Source: Sipunculus nudus | Taxonomy: Eukaryota > Annelida > Sipuncula > Golfingiida > Sipunculidae | Assembly (NCBI GenBank): GCA_026874595.1 | Contig: CM049316.1 | Coordinates: 64,895,176 to 64,959,175 of the forward strand | DNA: 64,000 bases | Direction: 5' to 3' | In this document: piece after piece, positions 13,301-25,300 of the stretch | How positions within the stretch are numbered: position 1 is the stretch's first letter | How the letters are laid out: every line of letters begins with the position of its first letter | Program-made: the position numbers and the translations under genes | The notes under the pieces: generated by a model | Database searches by the model: none | The model's input: only the letters and a program-made list of their open reading frames with translations | Told to the model about the DNA's origin: nothing

Positions 13301-16300
13301 TCAAACAAGGGACCCATGGGTCACGGCGCTCAGCTGATCGTGATTGGACTTTAAATGTTTCTCCACTGTGATACTATATCGAGTCAATAAAGCTTATGAA
13401 TATCATGGACATGTTGGGCTATTATAAAGGAATGTAATGTAATATGTGAGTAAATGATAAATGAAATTACCTGACTGATGGATTAATAGAGTAAAATATA
13501 GTGTTTTTTTTTTTATTTATTTAGGAGGGGTTTAAAATTGTGATATATTTGAGCAAATATGAATGCAATGACAGCAATAATAAGCAGTAGTAGAATAATG
13601 ATAGTAGTCTGCAAGCTTTCAATTTGACAGATATGATGTTATGATTAACTATGCTGATGAAGTGATTTATGAATTTGTGACTGTATGACACAATATCTCT
13701 TTAGTCTTGACAAGGTACATTATTGTCATGCCCACTATGTCTACATATTACACAATATTGACATAATTTCTGGCATGTACATAGGTACCTAGGGATGAAT
13801 AGTTATACAAAATATTAAAGTATGAATATATCTGATTCATCTTGTTCTTGCTTACTGAGGCTGACTTTGGGATGGGGTTCGAGAGAAGGGAAAAGTGAGG
13901 GCAGCACGAAGGTGGATGTAGAAATATTCTATTGTAATGTTTTTCATTTATATAAGAATATGAAAAGCTGAGAGGAAAGGGGCCCTCCTACTTAGTTATA
14001 GTAAAGTTCTAAATATATGATTGCAAACTAATACTCTGAGAAGACTGTCATGAAGAAAAACAGTAAAAGTTTTGAGATACTGTGATGCATATGAAAATTT
14101 ACAGATGGACAGGCAAGTGAACAGAATGGACTAATACCTTTATTTCACTTTCAAGGGAATAATGCATTTAAGTTTATATAAAAGCCTATTTTTTAGCATA
14201 TCCACTTTTTCTATTAAGAAGTTTTTATCTGAATCATTTTTTTTAATTACATGTTTTATAAATTTTTAATAAAAAAACTGAAACTATAAGTTAAAATATT
14301 AGAATTGTTGCAAAAATCGCAATCATTATATATACAGAGTAAAAAACTGAAACTATAAGTTTAAATATTAGAATTGTTGCAAAAGTTGCAATCATTATAT
14401 ATCCAGAGTGTAGCTCATATTGGGTCATATTATGCATACACATATATTTTATTATTTTAAATCATAAATGTTTAAACTGAATTTAAAAGAAAATAATGCC
14501 ACAACATGGCATCTACAAGAATATTCCTTGAATCACTATTAAAAAGTTTTGCACATTGGAGTTTTCAGTACATACTTAATTTTATTCACCAAAATAAAAT
14601 AAAAGATTCAGTAAATTTGATAAAAAAAAACATCTTTTCAAATAAAGTATACACACTGTTGGTTGAATGAGGGACAAACAATATCATTGTGCTAATTACT
14701 ATCCCAGTTTTAATTTATTACTGGAATAAATAGTCAATTTCACACCTGGTGAAGTTTTTACTCTTCTGAAGTAAGGAATTACTTATCTCATGAACATCCA
14801 CACTTTCACAGCAATACACCACTTTGTGGACACAATTAAATGTACACTTTAATCATTGTAACCCTGGTGGTCCAATACAAAATCTAAAATGTAGCATGTC
14901 CAAGAATAAAATAAAATACAGAAAAATTATAACATTCATCTAGTTTATGCACCAGCTGGGGGGGGGGGGGGGGATGAGTGCAGGGCAGAGGGGAAGCCTG
15001 CTAGTAGTGGCCAAGCTGGGCCAGGGTAAGCTGCCTGGGGTGGGTTACATAATGCAAGTGAAGGCTGTACTACTAGGTGGGCTAGATGTAAACAACACTT
15101 GACATGGTGTATGAAAACATGAATAAAAGCTATTCATTCCAATCAATTTCTTTTGAAAGTTCATATTTTAAAAGATTAAATCCTTATGCATATATGCTGG
15201 GAAAATTAAATCAACAGTGCCAAAGTTGGACAAAATTTAAGGTATTGATTTTTTATTTATGCTAATAACTTGAAAAATTTGCAAAATTCAGATCTAATTT
15301 TGGGTAAACAATTGAATCTTGATTAAATAAAGTTATATTCCTGAAAAAAAGTCTCTAGGTTCAGCAATTCTCATGTTAGGTGAGTAAATATATTTCCTGA
15401 TTTTTTTAAAAATTGCATTATGTTTTGGCCCATAACTTCAAAATAATACCCAATACTGACCTTATTTTTGGTATGTTCATAGAAAATGTATAAAAGAATG
15501 GGAATACTAAATACGATCAAAAACAGATCAGTGGTTTTGATATTAGGCAGCCTTGAAGTGTAACAATGGCTTTTTTTTATGGAAAACGGAGTTTTTTTTT
15601 CCTTAATATCTCGAAGGAACAAAGTCCTAATGACCCAATTTTCGGTATGGTAGGAGATTTTGGGGACATCTAAAATTATGTCAACAGCCTGGGGAGCATA
15701 GAGATGTGCACTGAATGACCTACAGTCATCAAAGTGGACTGCTTGACAATGTAAGGGAATACAACAAGAGCCTCCAAAAAAATTCAATAACTAGCCTAAT
15801 TTTGCAGCTTTTATTTTCAGATTTTAACAGATTAAATCCTTATGTATACATGGTGTGAAAATTAAATCCACAATACTTACAGGAAAAAAACGTGCCATGG
15901 CCAAAGTTGGGCAAAATTTAAGGTACCAATTTTATATTTTTGCCAATATTTAAAAAAATTTAACAAATTTTGATCTAATTTTTGGTATTCAATTAAATTT
16001 GGTTAATTAAAGTTGTATTACTGGAAAAAAGTCCCTACCTTTAACACTTTTGGCCTTTAGTGACCAAATATCTTCCTGATTTTTTTACAAAGTCCATTAT
16101 GTTTGGGCCCATAACTTTTTTAAATTATATAATACTGACTTAATATCTGGCATGTACATAGGAACTATATAGAGGAATATTTATGGTAAATATGAAGAAA
16201 ACCAGATGAGTGGTTTTGATATTAGGCAGTCCTGAAGTGTGAAAATAGATTTCTAATAAAAAATTGAGGTTTTTCCTTAATATCTCATAAGAACGAAGTC

Positions 16301-19300
16301 CTATTGACCCAATTTTTGGCATGGTAGGAGATTATGGGGACATCTAACTGTATGCTGAAATTCAGATTCGTAGGTCCAACGGTGTCGAAACGTGCCAGTC
16401 TTACGGACAGACATCCAGACGGACAGACAGACGGACAGACGGACGGACGGATGGACGGACGACAGACAATGGACCATGACTATAGCTCAGATGACTTATA
16501 GTCAGAGGGGCTAAAAAGTGGATCCTGTGACCCTGACCTTTGACCTTGTGACCTCAACATCTATAGGATTCTTCTCCCATTTAGTAGGTGAGCTATATGT
16601 GAAAGATCAAAGAATTGGGATGAAAGGTTTGGCTTAAAATGCATCCACAGGCTTTTCAAAGAAGTTGGACCTTTGACCTTGTGACCTCAAAATAATTATG
16701 GTTCTTCCCCTGTTGGTAGGTGAGCTGTATGTGAAAGATGGAAGGTTTGGGATGAAAATTTTGGCTAAAAGAATTATTTCTGGGGGGTGCAAACACACCC
16801 CATAACTTCGAGAATATAGGTCGCAGTGACCTAATTTCAGGTTTGCAAGGAGATCTTTTAAGAACCTCTAAGACTGCATAGGGTTCATGGCCCTAGCCCC
16901 TACGGTTATGATTTGTGCCCTGCTAATGGACGGCCGGACGGACAGACAGAAGGACGCCGGACAAAGACCCATCGCTATAGCCCAGCATGACTGAAAGTCA
17001 GCCGAGCTAAAAACTGGTGGCGCCACCTGCAACCGTTTTTGCGAAGCGGCCATCTGTTATCTGCCTTTGGATAAAATTATGCATATCTCTGCAGTGGTTG
17101 GACTTATTCTCCTAAAATTATGCACGTTTATACATATTGGATAGATTTTTCGTTGATATGACAGGTGGCGCCACCTACCTATGCATTTACAGTGCAGACA
17201 TCCATGCTGATATCTCAGGACTTGTTTGCCAATTGGGCTGAAATTTTACACGCTTATTCATCTGGATAGTTTTTCCATTTTTGTGACAGGTGGCGTCACC
17301 TACCTCCCCGTTTATGCTCCAGACCACCATGCTAATATCTCAGGACTGGTTTGACATATCAGCCTGAAATTTTGCATGTGTATAGATCTCACATACCTCT
17401 CTATCATAGGCAAAACAGGTGGCACCACCTGCAACCATTTTTGCACAGCATCCGTCTGTTTGTGACTGTCTGCAGTGGGATAAAATCACTCATATCTTTG
17501 CAGTGGTTTGACTTACCTGCCTAAAAGTTTGCAGGTTTATACATCTTGGATAGCTTTCTGGATTTTGTGGCAGGTGGCGCAACCTACATTTAAGTTTATG
17601 CTGCAGACATCCAAGCTTATATCTCGGGAACCGTTTGACCGATTGGGCCAAAATTTTGCATGTGTATAGGTCTAACATAACTCTTTATCATACGCAAAAC
17701 TGGTGGCACACTTGCTACAATTTTTGCACTGCATCCATCTGTTTGTCTGCCGTGGGATACAATCTCTCATATCTAGGCAATGGTTTGACTTATCTGCCTA
17801 AAATTTTGCATGTTTATACATCTTGGATGGCTTTCTTGATTTTATGACAGGTGGCACCACCTACATTCACGTTCACGCTGCAGACATCCAAGCTCATATC
17901 TTGGGAACCGTTTGACCAATTGGGCCAAAGTTTTGCATGTGTATAGATCTCATACAGCTCTTTATCATAGGCAAAACTGGTGGCGCCACCTGCAACCATT
18001 TTTAGACAGCGTCTGTCTGTCTGCCGTGGGATAAAAACTCACTCATATCTCTGCAGTGGTTTGACGTTTTGCATATGTATACAACTTTGACAGCTTTCAG
18101 ATTTTGTGGTAGGTGGCGCAACCAACATACACATTTCGGCTGCAGACATCCATGCTAATATGTAACACACCTCACTCTATTTCCCCTTGCCACTCAATCC
18201 ATGCCTCACTTCACCTGTCCCACTCTGATTTCGGCGGATACACATAGTCGCTTGTTGACTACCAGTATTCTAGTTAGAGGTTAAGTTTTAGCTATAAATT
18301 TTAACAAGTGACCCAAGGGTCATGACGCTCATCTGCCAAGAATGACCTGCGACATCATGGGCTGCAATTCACAACTTCTAGTAAAATTGTTGCAGAACCT
18401 ATATGCCAATTTTGTTTAAACTTTCTACATTGCCATAAATTCTTATCATATATGTCTGGTTAAAACATAGTGAATGATGGTCTGAGGCAAAATGTATGGT
18501 TGTTGAGCTATCAGGAACTAATCCCACAGCTTGCTCGATACCTGTCAGTCTCAAAAGAAATACCACACAGGCCACATATAAGATCAAAATACAGCAAAAG
18601 ATCAAGGAAATCCATGCAAGAATTATTGTGAAACGGGTGCTTCCATATTAATTTTTATTCAATACAAGCCAACTGTACTGAGCTTTCATAAATGATGGTC
18701 ATATTTATTAAGAAATCTTTGACCAAATGCAAGATTACATTAATATACATCCCACTGCATTCACTTTAATAGTTCTTGAGATAATATGTTCTAAAGGAAT
18801 TTAAAGATGGCGTCCTGGTGGCCATATTGGATTTCTGACAGGTCGGAAATTGAACAACAAACATCCTCTAAAAGGGACCAAACATCATAAAAAAATCACA
18901 GAAACTGTCCTGGCAAAAGGATTTCTAAAATGGCTACCTGGCAGACATAATGGTTTTCTGACAAGTCACACATCCTCCAATAAGACACTAAACTTGTAGC
19001 AATTGCTTCAAAGAATGTAACAGTTATGAATGTCCAAAACAATTCAAAAGGCATGATCAGGTTGGAGAGCTCTCATATCAGATTTATGAACATGCAAATG
19101 TAAAAAGTGCAAGTCCAATTTGTTTTAATTATCAGCTTGCTATTCAATGAGGTCAGCAGGGTAGGTAAACTGCAAAACCTAAAAGAAAAGAAATGCAGAA
19201 AGCATCACTAAGAGTCTTGTAATCAAATAAAGCCATCCTAAATCCAGGTACAGACCCACATATTATCAGAACAAACACTTGCTGGTATATCTGATGATTT

Positions 19301-22300
19301 GTATAATAATACTCAGATATCTAGAAAACTAAGTTTATTGCTATGATTCCATGATATAAACTGCAAAATGTTCCCATCATTTTATAAATCAGTAGCTAAA
19401 CTTAACACTTAACTCTCATAGTCTTAATGTCTGGCCAAAGCATTCCGGCAACAGTGTTTTTGTTATGCACTAATGATATATCCTTATCACTCCATGAGCT
19501 GATACAAAAGGGAGTCATATATCACAAGTGTCACTGACAATTATGGGCACATAGTGAGATGTACCAGTTGTGAGTGCCATATGGTTATATATGGCCTGTT
19601 CAAAAAAAAAATGGCTCCCCCTTGTTTTCTGAAAATAACTTTGTGTGTAGTTTATTTGGCAGGTTGACTGGATGGTCTATGCATGTGCTAGATAGGTGCC
19701 TATCCTCACAAGAAAAAATTAGAGCTATATCTTTTATCTTTAAAAAGTTATAAACTGAAAAGTGTCCAAAATGTCACAAGTGTAACACCAAAAAGCGTGA
19801 CATTTCAAAATTTGCAAATTTTAAACATGCAGAATTCAATATTTGTTGAAATCTAGTGAATAAATCTGTCAGATTCAGCTAATAGGCATAACAGGCTATC
19901 ATAATAAGTAACTAACAAAGTGCAAACTCATTTTTCCTTTGTGGCAGCTTATTTTAAAGAAAACATGTTTAAATGTCTTAATTATGATGAAAAATGAAAT
20001 AGGTTATTTGAAGGCTTAACAAAAATTTATTGTCAGAAGTAATCAAATGTAATTGCATCATATGTGCTGTTTACATTGTTTAGTTTCATTTTCAGTATAG
20101 TTTAGCAGAGTATTGGTCAGTATCACAAAGTATCTAATTTCATAATATGAGGAAGTCAGCTGTCACAAGTGTAACGCAATTTAACATTTTTGTATTGAAA
20201 ATTTCTTGACTACTAGCCAGGTGTATAATTTATGTTTCATGAATTGTGGCCTAAAGAGTACTTTCTGGTAGAATACAGATCATTATACCATTAAGTTTTC
20301 TTACAGCTATTTTAAGCCATTTCACTATATGTCACAAGTGTAACAAATATTTGGGATACGTTTTCAGGCACACAGCCTCAATTTAATTTAAAATAATGAG
20401 AGTAAAACTAACATTAACATTAAAATTTCACATTTTTACTACTAAAATACTTAAATGGTTCTATGTAGTTGTGGTAATTGTTCTATAAGGCTTACATATC
20501 ATGTTATTTAAGTTAAAAATTGATATATCTGCTTTGCCAGTAAAGACATACTTACAAGGAAGAAACTTTTTTTTTAATTCTTCATGATTTCTGAGGAATT
20601 ACTAAATATATGTATATATAAATATATGTAAATACTAAAGGTTGCTATAAGGAAAAAAAAGTATGATGAACAGTTTTAAGGTATTGGTTCCATATACTGG
20701 AAGTGTTACACTTGTGACAAGTTTTTGGCAACTGTATGCAAATTGTAACAAGAAAGTTTTTACAGGTTGGTTTTGAATAAGTGATAAAAATGAAGGTTAA
20801 ATTTCAGTTTGGTAGACTCCAAAAACAGTGTTCAGTAGATGAAGCATCTGAAAGACCAAACAGACAGTGTACAATAGATGCAGCATCCAAAAAACAAACT
20901 GTAGGTGAAAAAAGAGACCCATGGTTCATGGCACTTAGCTGAACTTTTTAAAAAAATTTAGCAAATGCAGCATGTACATATTGCTATTTTTATACATATT
21001 AGCAATTGAAAAGCTAAGAGGAAATGGCCTTGCTATTTGGTGATAGTCAAATACTAAATATATGCATGCAAGACAAATAATCTAAAAAGTATATATTGTA
21101 CTCAGCTGTGATATATACCTGAAACCATTTAATCATGCAGTAAGGGAAAAAAGGGTTATGGGCCTAAGTGTTATACTAAAGGATATATTTGTTGAAGAAT
21201 AAACAATATCCTTTGTTGAAGAATAAACAATGTGTAAATTAAATTACAGTGGAACCCCGCCTTGCGACCACCCCACAATTGCGACCACCCCACAATTACG
21301 ACCATTTTGCTTGGTCCCGAATTTTTTTTAGTTTATTTATGTTTAAAAATGACTCAAAATTACGACCACCCCAGAATTCAGAATTACGACCAGATTTCCT
21401 GGCCCCAGCGCTAATGCGACCCCGCTAATGCGACCACCGCCGAGAAGTACTGAAACAACATTTGTCACGAGTCAATGGCTGCGTCTTGTCACAGGCACCT
21501 TAACGAAAGATCAAAGCGGGTAACAAGGTTTCTTAACCCGAGTGTTAATCTGGTTCCGCATAAATTCCCGACTCGGTGTCTTCGCTGAGACTCGTTGAGG
21601 TGTAGGTTATAGATCAAAGAGGGTAACCATCGGCCTGATTACTTAATGAGCCAGTCTGACCTGGGGTCAGATGCTAATTACTTCTCACTGATCACCTGTA
21701 TTACAGCTACCCTAAGTGTGGGGCTGCGGGCTTAATATTTCAACTCATCACATATTGTTCGATCCTCATTGGTAAAATTAACGACCTAGTTAATCCTAAA
21801 TGTGTTCATACCTTACTGACACTGAGTATTGAGCAGTCAGTAAAATGTATAAATAAAGCTTGAATGGGGGGGGAAATCCCTCTCATTAAATTGCCTTTTC
21901 TGATAGATCGTTGTCAGTTTATTTTTCTACTGGTTAAGTTTGCATTTAAATTGCTTGCTGTTAGGCAACCATGCCTCTGAAAGAGCTTTCCTTGAAGGAT
22001 AAAGTGGCGTTAATCAAGGCGGCAACACCACGCGCAGTCAGCACCAAATGGCTCAGCGGTTTAGCGTCGGGAAAACTCAAGTGCAAGCAAAATATACTCA
22101 AGCGGAAGGCTAAATATATGACAGCCACGTATTATGTTCAATATGCATTCAGTATGTTGTGATCGTATTGCCTTAGTGTTATTATTTGTTAACCGTCAGT
22201 AACGACGTATGTGTACATGTATATTAATTTTCATCATGAATAAATATGTTCAGCTACACACAAAAAAACATTCAAAATAAGGGTCCTCCGCTAGGTGAAA

Positions 22301-25300
22301 TATTTTGTCATAATTCACATTAAAGATATGCACTAGTGTACTCTGATACACATTAAATATCATCGTGTTATATGCGACCACGGTAAGAGTTTCACAAATA
22401 CGACCACCCCCAAATTACGACCACTTTGCTCAGTCCCTAGGGTGGTCGTAATTGTGGGGTTCCACTGTAATAATTTTAAACATAGTTTAAAGAAATGGCC
22501 AAAGGAGCTAAAGATTAAATTCTCGTAAAATTAGCCGAATGTTTTGAGTGAGTGTACCAGTGGTATGAATGGCAAAAGATTTTAACAAAATGCTCCACAC
22601 TTTTATAGCAGTACATCTCTTTGTGGACACAATTAAATGTGTACCTTAATCATTATGGCCCCTTGTGATACATTACAAAACCATAATGTAGCAAAAGCAA
22701 AGAATTGTAATGAATTAAATAGGGAAAATTATAACATTCATATAGTTTATGCTTCCTGTTTGTGTATGTGTGTGTGTAGGGGGAGGGGGAAGCCAAGCTT
22801 AACTGGACCAACTTGAAGCCTAGTTATGCAAAACTGCTGGGAGTGTAGAGTGATTACATAATATAACCCATTAAATGTACCACTGTTAAACTGGGCTGAC
22901 CTGATGTTAAAATACTTGACATGGTGTCTAAAGAGTTGAATAAAAGCCACTATTTATAAACAATTCCTTTTAAAATTTCAGATTTTGATGAAAGGTTTAA
23001 TTATATTTTAAGTTGTTAATTTTTTTAAAAAAGGAAATTAATTTCTAAAGAAAATGTAACATTACCACAACATGGCATGGATTTCTCCTTGAATTAGAGC
23101 AGTTTTGTACAATGGAGTGGATACATCTTTACAGTTAAGGAAATACTTTTCAAATAATAACAAATATTGCATTACACTTGGTGGTGGGGCGGGGGGGGGG
23201 GGGAAGTGATATGAGAATAACTGTACATCTGTTACCCGTGCACCCCTAGTGACCAATAACAGATCAGGTAAGCAAATAGAACTGTACTGAATGAACTCCA
23301 GTGACCAATGTGAGCTGCTAGACAATGCAAACAAATACAATAAGAGCCTTAAAAAAATCAATAACTAGCCTAATTTTGGAGATTTTATTTTCAAATTTCA
23401 TTTACTGAAACCTGAGGTTCTTTAGCTTAAATATCCAATTCAGCAAGCCATTAATATTATAAATTATATTTTTAATATTAATAATCTTAGGTAGAAAGAG
23501 TTATTTCCATATGCTGCAAGTTACGGCTTTGAACTATTTTAAGTAAGTTTAAGCAAAATGAGTAACTAACATTAAAACATGAGTTTGTTGCACATCCGTT
23601 TTTTTTTGGTTTTTTTTGGACACGAGTGTAACATTTTGATGAAGATCTCTCCAAGAGTCTGATTTTCAGGAACTACAAAGACAGTTCTAAAAACACTTTG
23701 CTTTTGGGTTCGGAAACAAGACGTTCTCCTCATACAAATCAGTGCTAATTTCCTAATAGTTAAGTAATATGAGAAGAAATCCAGATATATTGGTACACTC
23801 TATTATCATGAGTATTACTCAACAATCAAAATGCTTGTATCACAGCCATAAGATGTTTACAAGATATCATTGCACATTATTTAATTTCTTGCAAATTATT
23901 TACAAGTTTTAGCTGCCTTTCAGCTGATGTAAGGACACAAAATACTTCAGCAGGGGATAATGACCAGTTATTAGTGTCATGTCACAAGTGTAACATATTT
24001 GGCTGATACAGACCTAAAATCTATCATGAAGCAACAAATGATCCATGTGGGATTTGGTTTTCAGACTTTCAGATTGGTTTCACAACGGACATATCTTGTA
24101 AAAAAACAGGTTACATTGGCCACAGAGCATGTGACAGTACATCAAGGTCATTTATTGTAAGTCAAATCACTTTTTTCCCCTAAATTTTAAATAAACAGCT
24201 GTTTTTTCCTTGAAATATTGATTACATAACCCCTTTAAAGCATGTAATAATTTGTAAATTTGTCTGGTTATCATTCTATGGACAAATATAAGAACTGCAG
24301 CTAAAAGTAAGGGTGCATTTCCACTCATTTGTTGTACTTAAATGATAAAAAAAAACTGGCTGTTCAGTTGAGACATATCATCCTGACAAGCTTTTACCTG
24401 GAAAAAAACCCCAAACAAGTTGTGCACTGAAGGCTTGGTATAGTTCCTAACACATATCCATATGAAACAAATTATAGTAACATGTTTGAAATTTGACTCC
24501 CATGTCACTCTGGAGCCATTTTTTTTGGTAACAGGCCACATACAAGAAAACAAGAAAAATAGAGATGGTCTACAAAATAAGTTATTGTGAACATCCCTGA
24601 CCTATGACCTTGGCCTTTTGCCCACATATCAACTGGATTCTTTCTAAATGATGGGTAACTACTAACCACTTACATCTAGCCGGGTGTAATTACTTGGCAA
24701 CCAATGAGTGAATAACTTAGACCTGCAACCTTTAACCTCCTGACCAGCTGACCTCAAAATCAATTAGTTATTTCTTCATGCAAAAAGACCCATAAATATG
24801 AAGTTTGAATCAAATTCAGTGATGCATAGATGTGGCATATGTGAAAGACTGAAGGTTTTGGTTGAACAGTTTCACTTGAAATATGTCCACAAGCATTTAA
24901 AACAATATTGTGACCTTGACCTTTGACCTTTTGAACTCAACATCAATAGGCTTCTTCTCCTATTGGTAGGTAAGCCATATATGACAGATGGAAAGTTTAG
25001 ATTGAAAAGTTTGCTGAAAATGACTCCACGCAAGAAGAGGGTGCTGTGAACTTGACCTTTGACCTCAAAATCAACAGGTCTTTTCCCCTGTTAGCAGAGA
25101 AGCTATATCAGTGCTGAAAGGTTTGGAATAAAAGGTCTAGCTTGAAATGTGTCCACAACCTTTTAAAAAAAGTGAATCCTGTGACCCTGACCTTTGACCT
25201 TGTGACCTCAACATCTATAGGATTCTTCTCCCATTTAGTAGGTGAGCTACATGTGATAGATCAAAGAATTGGGATGAAAGGTTTGGCTTAAAATGCTTCC

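Larger units (their letters stand above)
11093..17010 (+). mobile_element. C-family element (copy C1), split by a nested element
   Basis: Begins ACAAGTGACCCATAGGTCAT, continues to about 13303, and resumes at about 16511 after nested copy A. It ends with a short hairpin (GACTGAAAGTCAGCCGAGC) and CTAAAAA. Parallel to copy C2 throughout. It carries 'TGACCTTTGACCT' blocks and the text 'AGGCTTCTTCCCCTATTGG'. No transposase ORF is seen, so it is non-autonomous. Confidence 0.78.
20918..23395 (+). mobile_element. Partial A-family element nested in the 4.9-kb transposon
   Basis: Starts GAGACCCATGGTTCATGGCA, parallels copy A in the GAAAAGCTAAGAGGAAATGG and later poly-G blocks, and stops near AATAACTAGCCTAATTTTGG without the (GGAC)n and hairpin end. 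It is itself split by the element at 21247-22467. Confidence 0.7.
19592..24538 (+). mobile_element. TIR transposon with dispersed TGTCACAAGTGTAAC repeats, inserted in C2
   Basis: Left end TGGCCTGTTCAAAAAAAAAA then TGGCTCC; right end, reversed, TGGCCTGTTACCAAAAAAAA then TGGCTCC. The 15-mer TGTCACAAGTGTAAC occurs at 19772, 20161, 20330 and 23980 (plus) and 20705 (minus), with a variant at 23618. No transposase is recognised. A GGGACCC element and a Tigger-type element are nested inside, so the original was about 2.5 kb. The exact target duplication is unclear (ATA-like). Superfamily not assigned. Confidence 0.75.

Noticed and set aside
15371-15787. 138-codon minus-strand ORF as a gene
   Set aside because: It lies in copy A of the GGGACCC element; the matching frame in copy B is broken after about 60 codons, so it is not maintained.
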